Origin: Ahaetulla prasina | Lineage: Eukaryota; Chordata; Lepidosauria; Squamata; Colubridae | Direction of reading: 5' to 3' | Assembly: GCF_028640845.1 (NCBI RefSeq) | Contig: NC_080540.1 | Coordinates: 231,430,794-231,494,793 of the forward strand | Length of the DNA stretch: 64,000 nucleotides | Shown: positions 55,930-64,000 of the stretch, piece after piece | How positions within the stretch are numbered: the stretch's first letter is position 1 | How the letters are laid out: each line of letters opens with the position of its first letter | Notes under the pieces: model-generated | Databases searched by the model: none | Seen by the model: only the letters and a program-made list of their open reading frames with translations | Told to the model about the DNA's origin: nothing | Made by a program: the position numbers and the translations under genes

Positions 55930-56440
55930 TATTATGAATCTATCATATAGAACTTCTGGCTGTTAATTACAAACTATGTGATACCCCAACCAGGGTCACC
56001 ACATTGTATGGACTCTTTTATAGACATCCCACTCAGGGCCTTAATAACAGAAGCTGTCATGACCGTGGTCTCTGCCTAGCTTGAAGTCCTAAACACTTCT
56101 GACAAGCTGCAGCTCATTAAGGGCCAGTCATTTGGCTGAAACGTCTATCAGCTCTCAGGGATGTTCCAAGATGAATAGGGCCAAAACAATAGTCCCATTT
56201 GTTAGGCAGGAGCTTCTCTAATGCATGATGAGACAATCAAGCCAAGCCGTCTTCGGCACAAAGACATAATTAATCAAATGGACAAATGGTTCAAAAATGG
56301 TCTTCCTCTGTTCAGGAGTGGACAAAGCGTTTCTATGGAAACATTGGCGTTTGCATCATGGTTAATGACCATTCCGTACAATGAAAATTCTCCTTTCCTG
56401 CCTCTCTTCTCTCCCCCCCCCAAAAAAACAATATAATCCA
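55930..56440. other. candidate conserved non-coding element
   Basis: Repeat-free block with balanced composition and dense transcription-factor-like text: homeodomain cores (ggctgttaattac, acataattaatcaaatgg, atggttaatgacc), an X-box-like gtttctatggaaac and an E-box/GATA mix. Not protein coding as far as I can see. It could mark a regulatory element of a gene outside the window. This rests on appearance only. Confidence 0.3.
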
Positions 56441-57000
56441 AACAAGACAGTAGGAGGCGGGGGTGGGGGGAACGGACGGACAGAGAAGCTCCACCAGGAG
56501 GGAAGGAGGGGAGAGAACAAACAATTTTAATAAATAAATTTAAGCCTTATGCTTTAGGATGAAGAATGGGCCGTCCTGCAACTCTCGTGTGATGGTGTGA
56601 TACCGTTATTTCAAGGGATCTTTTGATATATCATAGAAATAATGCCTTTTCTGAAGCGAGGGCTAAAAGGTGTGGCGTTAGTATATACTTAGGGAAACCC
56701 TTTCCACTTGGAAACAATTTAGGATTTTGAGGATAGGCCCTTTGTGGTATAATAAATACAACATTACAGTCCAGTTTTTCATTAAGGGCTAATAGTGTAT
56801 CTTTATGCCTTTTCCCAACATTTGGGCTTCCCAATGTTTCTTCAGCTTATGAAAAAAGTAGCTTGATTTCTCATATTACTCTTGCATTTATTGCATTTAT
56901 ATGTGAATAATAATTCGAGTTACATTGGGTCCTATTTGTCTCCCATTTCAACACCCCACGCCTGAGAAACTGATTTCTCTTTCCTCCTGCAAAGCTCCTT
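56441..57000. other. unannotated non-coding DNA
   Basis: G-rich tract at 56452-56480; nothing else recognised. Confidence 0.35.
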
Positions 57001-57002
57001 AT

Positions 57003-57240
57003 TTTTTATTTATTTATTTATTTTGTCACGCAGTATATATAAGCATAAGCATGAAATAACTACAATATAGAAGCATATATATGAGTATGAGTATGTAATA
57101 ACTATATTAATTGGATATAATGAAAGGAAACAATAGGACAGGAACGGTAGGCACGATTGTGCTCTTATGCACGCCCCTTACAGACCTCTTAGGAATGGGG
57201 TGAGGTCAATAGTAGACAGTTTTTGGTTGAAGCTCTGGTG
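57003..57240 (-). mobile_element. 3' end of the 36.7-kb LINE family
   Basis: Tail tttatttattttgtcacgca, then the family 3' UTR on the minus strand, ggggcgtgcataagagcaca, and the ORF end (cctcaccccattcctaagag). Confidence 0.85.
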
Positions 57241-57278
57241 CAACAAAATGGCTTAAAATATTGGGGGAGTCTCTAGAG

Positions 57279-57371
57279 GCAATGGTGCCTAACCTTGGCA
57301 GATATGCTGCCTGGTGAATTCTGGGAGTTGAAGTCCAGAAGTCTTAAAGTTGCCAAGGTTGGACATCTCTG
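57279..57371. mobile_element. palindromic hAT MITE (93 bp), duplication CTCTAGAG
   Basis: gcctaaccttggcagatatg and ttgccaaggttggacatctc form arms; flanked by exact CTCTAGAG (57271-57278, 57372-57379). Confidence 0.88.
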
Positions 57372-57379
57372 CTCTAGAG

Positions 57380-58016
57380 CAAATATGAGGCTCTTAGAGC
57401 ATACGGAAAATAAAGCTGAAGTGTGCTTGCATTGTATTGATGTAAGTTATATTCTTAATAAAATGATTCTTACTGAACAGAAATGTTCTTGTTTATTCTT
57501 TTATCTTTGTTTTTCAATTCTGTTATGGTTCTTTGTTTTGTTTCAGTTCTTCTCCCTTCATTACTACAGAGAAGTTCAGCTCATGTATACATTTACTACT
57601 AAATCTGCATTCCCAAGTACAGTATGTATTGTCAATACATACTAGCTAAAGTCTTAAGTGTCTGGGTATTGGCTGAATGTACAGTAGGTTTCCATAACAA
57701 GCTTTACTTCTGTTACTGCTATTACTATTACAACATACTAGTTCTTCTAATGTCTGAATCTGGCATTAGCTTCAGCTATAGTATCTTGATTTTCAGGCAG
57801 AGTTTAATGAGCCTTGCTTTGAATTTCTGCTTCTTGCACATTATTTTCAAGTCTAATTTAAGCCTTTACATCAGAAGATCTAGATCTTCCACAGTATTCT
57901 GGCACTTGATAGATGTTGGAACTAAATTTCTGCAAAGGCAAATAGGCTATAGAATCAATAAGTAATACCCATAGGGTCTTGCGGCTTATGTTAGTTTGGG
58001 CAGAGTTGGATGCAGA
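57380..58016. other. unannotated AT-rich DNA
   Basis: Nothing recognised. Confidence 0.35.
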
Positions 58017-58099
58017 TCCTAGGTCAGGGGTCTGCAACCTTCAACACTCAAAGAGCCATTTGGACCCGTTTCCCACAGAAAAGAAAACACCAGGAGCCA

Positions 58100-58232
58100 A
58101 TAATTTAACAACCGGTGTGATGGGCTGGGCATAGCCAACTGGACGTCGCTCACTCCCACCCAGTCACATGACCCCCCCCCCCAGCCAGGCCTACCCAGTT
58201 AGTAATTAGGGCAGAGAACCGGTTGTTAAATT
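58100..58232. repeat. inverted-repeat segment inside the hAT composite
   Basis: aataatttaacaaccggt and accggttgttaaattatt lie about 100 bp apart in inverse orientation around a cagtcacatgacc block typical of the accggttct hAT family, so probably a nested element. Confidence 0.6.
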
Positions 58233-58309
58233 ATTTGCCCTGCCCTGCCCAGCCCTCCCTCCCAGCCACCTCTTGACCTCTTGCCACACCTGGCCTCAGG
58301 TATGTTGTA

Positions 58310-58540
58310 GGTCCCTCCCTCCCTTCCTCTCTCTCTGTCTCTCTCTCTGTCTCTGTCTCTCTCTTTCTTTCTCTCTCTCTCTCTCTCTCTGTATCTCTCT
58401 CTCTCTCTCTCTCTGTATCTCTCTCTCTCTCTCTCTTTCTCTCTTTCTTTCTTTTCTTTCTCTCTCTCTCTCACTTTCTCTTTCTCTCTCTTTCTCTCCC
58501 TCTCCCTCTCTCCCCGTCCCCCTCCCCCTCCCCCACTCCC
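58310..58540 (+). repeat. long CT-rich microsatellite
   Basis: Over 200 bp of CT/CTTT/TCTG repeats. ORFs of Arg-Glu or Ser-Leu repeats across it are artefacts. Confidence 0.95.
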
Positions 58541-58628
58541 AACCCAACTCACTTCCCAACCCATGCACCCAGGGAATAACTGTAGGGAAATTCGGCTATG
58601 TTCTCTCTGTCTCTGGAAAAATACAAAA

Positions 58629-58632
58629 ATAT

Positions 58633-58691
<59 letters not shown>

Positions 58692-58775
58692 TTTTGTCAC
58701 ACAGTATATATAAGCATAAGCATGAAATAATTGTACAATATATAAGCATATATATGATAAACCTTGCATTGCAAA
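58629..58775 (-). mobile_element. nested LINE 3' tail with (ATTT)n
   Basis: About 16 TTTA units followed by ttttgtcacacagtatatat aagcataagcatgaaataa, the 3' end seen at 57003-57060. Confidence 0.85.
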
Positions 58776-59389
58776 AGGAGTAACTGTCAGGCTGTTACAT
58801 CACAGCAGGTTGCAGCCTTAGATCGCCACACCCACTTCAGAGAAGCATCGTCCCAAGCAGCAGCACACTCACACAGGCATGCATACGTATCCTGCAACTT
58901 GGTCCAATGTGGCTGGAAAATATAGTCCCTGGGTGCTGCCGAAGATGCTTGGCAGGCAAAGTATGGGATGAGCCCCCCACACCCCCATCACCAAGGCAGT
59001 GTCTGCTGAATCCCTGCAAAACTGGGCAAAGGCAGAGAGAGGGGAGCAGACGGAGCTGAATTGAGCCGAATCTGTCTCTCTCTCTCTCTCTCTGTTTCTC
59101 TCTCACTGCCTGACTGCAACAGGAAATGGCAGGTGGCTACTTCCGGCCTTGGTTGGTGCTGGATGCACAACTTGCTTTCTGCCCTGAGACACTGCCCCAC
59201 CCCGCCCCGCAGCCAATGCTGCGAGAGCAGTGGGCAGGCCATGGAGATGGCAATAGCAGCGGGAGCCGCAGCAGGGGGCTGAAACAGCCTCAGGCGGCTC
59301 CAGAGCCACAGATTGCTGACACCTGTCCTAGGTTTTAAGCAATTTCAGTCTTAAATCAATTTTTTTTATAGTAGACTTCCAACCATTGC

Positions 59390-59616
59390 AGTATCCCCAT
59401 GTCATGTGATAACAATTCAAGTGCTGGACCACCACCATGATGGTTGCAGTGTCCTGGGGTCTTTTGCGGCCTTCTGACAAGCAAAGTCAATGGAGAAGCC
59501 AAATTCACTCAACAGCTCTGGCAAATAAGATCATAAAATGAAGCAAAACTCATTGAAAAACTGCCTTGCTTAGCAATGGGAATTTTGGGCCCAGATGTGG
59601 TTGTTATGTCAAAGAC
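59390..59616 (+). mobile_element. Tigger-like MITE, left end lost
   Basis: Family text (gttgcagtgtcctggggtc, ttctgacaagcaaagtcaat) to caaagactacctg. Confidence 0.8.
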
Positions 59617-60356
59617 TACCTGGGTATCCCATATCCATGTATTCAAGCTTTGATTTGAAAAAGTTATTTTCCAATCTGTGCCCTCTTAAACCCTTTAGAA
59701 TGGAAGATCAGCTGGACATTGCTTCATTCTGGTAGCAGCCCCAGCTCCGACTGACTACAATGCCTGGCTGACTCTGCCTTACTTGGCAGCCATTTTATCC
59801 TGGGGCTCCTGAACTAGCAGTTATCTTTTTTTTTTTTAATGAGCTCAAGCAAAGAATGGCTCATGAAATCACTGGACCATCTTCAATCCTAGAAGCATCA
59901 TTCAGTCATGACTTGTCTGAGTGGGCACCACTGAGTGAGGGATGCTCCTCTTCCTCTACCTACTCTGAAACTGAGCTATTAGTTCACCCTTTCTCTAAGG
60001 TGCTCATAGATTGGCAGAAGAAGGAATGAAAGAACGAGCTCTTTTCTGTTGCTTTGGTTACCGTAGCATCAGAACAATGATAGAGCCATTAAATTGTGTT
60101 AATGTAAAAGAAGTTAACACGGGAAAGGCAGACTATGAAGGCATCCATGCGTGCAAACATCTGGGAAAACAAAGGAAAGGTCTGGAGACTGGTGGGAAAA
60201 GGAAGAATTCTTACAGGATTAGAATTCGTACAGGAGCCATTTGTACAATGGGGGTTGTTTTCCCTGAGTCAATGGCAAGCATGGAAACCACCAGCCAGGA
60301 TTTGTAGTGGCTACAGTCTGACCCCATTGCAAACATACTGCAATCTGGATTGGAAT
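59617..60356. other. unannotated non-coding DNA
   Basis: The 98-codon ORF at 60011-60307 shows no recognisable domain and I do not support it as a gene. Confidence 0.4.
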
Positions 60357-60357
60357 T

Positions 60358-61320
60358 ACAGATTAATAGAGTTGGAAGGGACCTTATAGGTCATCTAGTC
60401 CAACGCCCTGCCCAAGCAGACCCTACACCATTTCTGACAGATCACAGTCCAGTCTCTTCTTGAAAGCCTCCAGTTATGAAGCTCCCACAACTTCTGAAAG
60501 TAATCTGTTCCATTGGTTGATTGCTCTCACTGTCATAAAATTTTTCCTCATTTCCAGATTGAATCTCTCCTTGTTCAGTTTCCATCCATTATTCCTTGTC
60601 TGGCCTTCAGGTGCTTTGGAAAATAGTTTGACCCCTCCTCTCTGTGGCATTCCCTCAAATATTGGAACACTGCTATCATGTCTCCCCTGGTCCTTCTCTT
60701 CACTAGACTAGCCGTGCCCAGTTCCTGCAACCATTCATCGTATATTTTAGCCTCCAGTCCCCTAATCATCTTGGTTGCTCTTCTCTGCACTCTTTCTAGA
60801 GTCTCAACATTTTTTTAATAGTGTGGTGACCAAAACTGGATGCAGTATTCTAGGTGTAGTCTTACTAAGGCTTTATAGAGAAGCATTAGTACCTCACTTG
60901 ATCTTGATTGTATCCCTCGGTTAATGCAATTTAGGGTTGCATTAGCTTTTTTGGCTGCTGCCACACACTGTTGGCTCATATTTAATTGGTTGTCCACTAA
61001 GACCCCAAGATCCCTCTCACAGTTACTGCTATGGTACTAAGCCTGGTTTCACTTTTGGTGAAACCAAATATGTGTGTACTTTTGGTTTTCCTTGCCTAAG
61101 TGTAAGACTTTACTTTTCTCTACATTGAATTTAATTTTGTTAAATAAGGCCCAGTGTTCAAGTCTGTCAAGATCCATTTGGGATCTTGAGCCTATCTTCT
61201 AGGGTGTTTTTTTTTTTTAAATTTGCATTTATATCCCTTCTCCAAAGACTCAGGGCGGCTTACACTATGTTGGCTATTCCTGCCAGTTTAGTATCATCCG
61301 CAAATTTGGTAAGTTCCCCT
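60358..61320 (-). mobile_element. CR1 LINE, about 0.9 kb
   Basis: The 3' UTR lies at 60358-60560 (tagagttggaagggacctta, gtccaacgccctgcccaagc). ORF2 C-terminus text follows on the minus strand, RRATKMIRGLEAKIYDEWLQ and [19 protein letters not shown], with upstream RT-connecting text to about 61320. Contains stops. A tail-only insertion at 61208-61268 splits it. Confidence 0.9.
61208..61268 (-). mobile_element. tail-only L2/SINE insertion
   Basis: A T run and then catttatatcccttctccaa agactcagggcggctta: only the shared 3' terminus of the L2 and SINE family, inside CR1. Confidence 0.75.
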
Positions 61321-62209
61321 TCTTGCTGAATTGCTGAAGGTGGTTTCAAGAATTATCCAATTGTAGCATGGGTGGCAAGCGGTTTAGGTTGCAGGGCCAA
61401 ATTGCTATTAGACTGCTTTGAAGGGATTGGAGTAGATACAGAAACAGTTCCTTAGGAAAATGCCCCTTCTATATGCTTTTGTGAGTGCAGCTAGACAGAG
61501 ATGATCTCCCTTTCATTTTCAGTTTTCAGACTTTTCCATTTAGCCCACCTCTTGTTACCTGAATATTCTGGTTACACTCCCCAGCATTTAAAGGAATCTT
61601 GCACGGTACGTATTCATAAAGCAAATCAGTCGTTTCATGCTTACTGATATATTCTGTTTTATGACTTAGAAAAAAATCAGCTCCAGGAATTAAGAAGGTC
61701 TCAGTGCGATACAACTGATAATAACAAGACTGGATTATGCAGTGCTTATCTTCTTCTGGTTTCATTACATTGCATGCTAAGGGCATGAATAAGACAATTT
61801 CCCTATGGTGCTCTCTGTGGCCTTTTATTTCCGAATTCTATTGTGTCTAAGTTCCATCTAATTTTAGCACCATATAATGTTGAAAATCCTTGAAGTGGAA
61901 ATTCACCTGATTCGGTCCAGATGGGTAAAAAAGCATCAGGAAAGTAGGATATGGAAACCTTGACAAAAGGTAAAGAAGAATTTGGGTATGCTGAATAGAA
62001 GACTCTGCAGGGGGGATTTCTAATTTAATTGTTTTATACGCATCTGCTATTTTGCATTCCCAGCAGGCTGCATGGGAGACAGACAGGCAGGCAGGCAGAC
62101 AGACATGGTATGAGGTGGAGTAGGGGCAGAGCAACACATGATACTCTAACAGGATAACTTTAATAATCTAATGGGATAACTTTAAAGATAAAAAAGGATA
62201 ATTTTAATT
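61321..62209. other. unannotated non-coding DNA
   Basis: (GACA)/(GGCA) repeats at 62076-62106; no gene recognised. Confidence 0.35.
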
Positions 62210-62256
62210 CTAATATTTTAAGTTTCTAATATTTTAAGTTTCTAATATTTTAAGGT
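62210..62256 (+). repeat. 18-bp unit tandem repeat, 3 copies
   Basis: Unit tctaatattttaagtt, repeated with period 16-18. Confidence 0.7.
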
Positions 62257-62458
62257 GTTTTAATCCTTATAACTTTCTAATTGTTTTATGGAACTGGAAC
62301 AGTGAGATGGGTGGCACATAAAGTTAATAAATAAACAAGTAAATAAAAACATACTGCTATTTATGACCTTTTAAGCTACCTGGAGTAGCTTAAGAGTAAG
62401 GTAGGAGGCATATAAATTGAATTTTAAAAAAACATAACCTGGGAAAAGGTACTGCTGC

Positions 62459-62636
62459 TGTTAAATTCGGGCAATAACGAGGCAGGAGACCAGGATAGTG
62501 ACAACAGCTCTTTACTATATGGTGAACCCAGCAACCAGTGCCCGGGAAAACCTCTCCTTATATACAGTTTAGCCGGTGGCTTCAACCAATCAGCAACGTG
62601 CTTTTTTCCCGCCAAAACTTTTAAAGATACATTACA
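62459..62636 (-). mobile_element. 3' LTR of the right gypsy element (178 bp)
   Basis: On the minus strand starts TGTAATGTATC at 62636, contains a CCAAT-type gattggttg, a TATA box (tatataagg), and ends GAATTTAACA at 62459. Aligns with 1750-1922. Confidence 0.88.
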
Positions 62637-62650
62637 CTCCTTCCCTCCCA
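62637..62650 (-). other. polypurine tract
   Basis: Minus strand TGGGAGGGAAGGAG directly precedes the 3' LTR, where plus-strand DNA synthesis is primed. Confidence 0.85.
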
Positions 62651-62687
62651 GAAAACACTTTACCAATATTTACATAATATTTACATC

Positions 62688-64000
62688 TTATTTTTCGACG
62701 TAATCACGCAAGTAGACTGGGCGTCTCCTGACTCTTTCAGACCTGCGCAATTCATTCTCTGGGAGTGAGTCGAGCTGACCGGAGGGACTGTTTGTTCCTC
62801 TCAGCTCCTCCTCTAGGCCATCCGGCCCTGGATTATTTGCAGAGTCTTCCCTGCTGTCTTCGGGATGAACCAGTTGGCGTCGCTGGACCTCCCGGCACTC
62901 AGATAAGTCCTGCGTTAGCCCCGGGTTTGAGTCAGCTGTGGATTCCAACATTGAATAGTCAGGGCATGTTTCGTCTGATTCTGTATTACCTGTTATGCGT
63001 TTTCTTATCTGGTCTATGTGGCGCTTCCATACCCGGCCATCCTCCAACTCTATTAGATATGACTTTGGTCCTGTTATTTCTAGGATTGTTCCTGCTAACC
63101 AGGTTGGGCCCTCGCTGTAGTTGTGTGCCCACACTAGGTCGCCTGTTGCCATCCCTCTTGTTTTACCGTGTGCCCCTTTGTAACCGTCTGGTGTGTAGTT
63201 TGGGTTTAAACGGTCTAGTGGGCACCTAAGCTTCCGACCCATTAATAGCTCGGCCGGGCTGCGGCCAGTTGTGACACAGGGGGTTCTGTGTTGGACTGCT
63301 AAATATGTATCAATTTTTGTTTGCCAATCGCCTGGCCTGATTCTGGACAATGCTTGCTTTAGCCTCCGAGCCATCCGTTCTGCAAGGCCGTTCGTCGCAG
63401 GGTGGAAAGGCGCCGAGAGGACATGTCGGATGCCCTCCTCTGCCAAGTACCCCTCAAACTGGGTTGCCGTGAATTGCGGGCCGTTATCCGAGACTAACGT
63501 ATCGGGCAACCCGTGGGTTACAAATAGGTGCCGTAGGACTGAAATCACGGCCTCGGCTGTCATGGATTTCATGAGAATGATTTCCAGCCATTTGGAGTAG
63601 GCATCGACTACTACCAGAAAGGTTTGGCCGTGGAAGGGGCCGGCAAAATCGATATGGATCCTAGACCAGGGGCCCTGGGGTCTCTCCCATTCCCGAATTG
63701 GGGCCGTTGGGGGTAGCGGTCTGGACTCCTGGCAGGCCTGGCATTTCCCTACCCTTTCAGCAATTTCCGAGTCCATTAAGGGCCACCACACATAGCTTCT
63801 CGCTAGACCCTTCATTCTCACGATCCCTGGGTGGCCTTCGTGAAGGAGATCCAATACCTTTTTTCTCAATTTCTCCGGGATCACCACTCGATCCCCCCAT
63901 AGCAGGCACCCCCCTTGAGCCGAGAGTTCCCCACGTTTTTTTACAAACTCTTTAAACCGCTCGCCCGGCGCAGCGGGCCAACCTCTTTGTACCCAACCAA
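62688..64000 (-). CDS. Ty3/gypsy pol C-terminus: integrase
   Basis: The frame is open from the window edge to a stop at 62688, 437 codons. Domains in order: an H2C2 zinc-binding motif (HEGH...CQAC, HHCC spacing normal), then the DDE core with IDFAGPF (first Asp), VSDNGPQF (second Asp) and NGLAERM (Glu). A GPY/F-like C-terminal module follows (GDLVWAHNY...GPKSYLIELEDGRVWKRHIDQ). The tail is rich in Pro, Glu and Ser and ends RRSERVRRRPVYLRDYVEK. No chromodomain is visible. All catalytic residues are present and there is no frameshift, so the enzyme part looks intact; RT and RNase H lie beyond the window. Confidence 0.95.
   Translation of the reverse strand, partial: GWVQRGWPAAPGERFKEFVKKRGELSAQGGCLLWGDRVVIPEKLRKKVLDLLHEGHPGIVRMKGLARSYVWWPLMDSEIAERVGKCQACQESRPLPPTAPIREWERPQGPWSRIHIDFAGPFHGQTFLVVVDAYSKWLEIILMKSMTAEAVISVLRHLFVTHGLPDTLVSDNGPQFTATQFEGYLAEEGIRHVLSAPFHPATNGLAERMARRLKQALSRIRPGDWQTKIDTYLAVQHRTPCVTTGRSPAELLMGRKLRCPLDRLNPNYTPDGYKGAHGKTRGMATGDLVWAHNYSEGPTWLAGTILEITGPKSYLIELEDGRVWKRHIDQIRKRITGNTESDETCPDYSMLESTADSNPGLTQDLSECREVQRRQLVHPEDSREDSANNPGPDGLEEELRGTNSPSGQLDSLPENELRRSERVRRRPVYLRDYVEK

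Larger units (their letters stand above)
58025..59325. mobile_element. hAT composite (1301 bp), duplication TCCTAGGT
   Basis: Left terminus CAGGGGTCTGCAACCTTC followed by aaagagccatttggaccc; right terminus cagagccacagattgctgacacctg. Flanked by exact TCCTAGGT (58017-58024, 59326-59333). It holds an inverted-repeat segment (58100-58230), a CT-rich tract, a LINE tail and about 500 bp of GC-rich DNA (58800-59320). No transposase. Confidence 0.9.

Noticed and set aside
58226..58783. ORFs of Arg-Glu, Ser-Leu and Leu-Phe-Ile-Tyr repeats
   Set aside because: Translations of CT and ATTT microsatellites.
60011..60307. 98-codon ORF as a host gene
   Set aside because: No domain, no context and partly out of keeping with any recognised protein.
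61526..61786. 86-codon minus-strand ORF as an exon
   Set aside because: No recognised family; length is expected by chance.
62765..63600. Plus-strand ORFs over the integrase
   Set aside because: Antisense to the intact pol frame.
1..64000. tRNA, rRNA or bacterial-type operons and promoters
   Set aside because: None found; the only tRNA-like text is in SINE heads with decayed boxes and no tRNA fold.

Overview
The window looks like non-coding chromosomal DNA from a squamate reptile, most likely a snake. The evidence is its repeat content: CR1 and L2 LINEs, a LINE tail ending in an (ATAGA)n microsatellite, tRNA-derived SINEs of squamate type, many hAT-like elements with accggttct and gtgggcgtggc blocks, Tc1/mariner-like MITEs that start CAGGTAGTCC, Ty3/gypsy elements and GATA/TCTA arrays. 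I found no intact host gene. The coding sequence seen is retroelement ORFs, one processed pseudogene (SNRPD2-like) and one probable captured exon (TLCD3-like). The place names are inferred from sequence by eye; no database was searched.

Layout. 1-1922: 5' half of a Ty3/gypsy element on the minus strand, with a 173-bp LTR, primer binding site and an unbroken gag-protease-RT frame that runs off the left edge. 1923-12790: mostly unique AT-rich DNA with a solo LTR (4223-4844) and a 1.39-kb hAT element (4858-6247) with a perfect 8-bp target duplication and a GC-rich cargo. 12791-22158: hAT and MITE copies, two further solo LTRs, and a Tigger-like MITE holding a nested pair of L2 insertions. 22159-36547: CR1, L2, SINE and hAT insertions, several nested inside each other. 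36548-39243: three same-strand pieces of one jockey/CR1-superfamily LINE, one with an almost intact RT. 39629-49435: more hAT, LTR, CR1 and SINE copies and the SNRPD2 retropseudogene. 49436-57000: sparse repeats and a possible conserved non-coding block near 55.9-56.4 kb. 57000-62458: LINE tails, a 1.3-kb hAT composite and a CR1. 62459-64000: 3' half of a second gypsy element on the minus strand (LTR, polypurine tract, integrase), running off the right edge.

The most interesting observation is that five solo LTRs, of two related groups, each hold an open reading frame in the same register relative to the first LTR base. Each frame encodes an acidic then basic peptide of about 77-102 codons and stops just before, or inside, the TATA box. 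Length differences between copies are multiples of three. This is what one expects if a polyprotein C-terminus, or an accessory protein, runs into the 3' LTR. The second is the hAT element whose cargo looks like a promoter, first coding exon and splice donor of a TLCD3-like gene. Many insertions could be dated relative to each other because nesting and exact target duplications (5 bp for LTRs, 8 bp for hATs, TA for mariner types) are visible.
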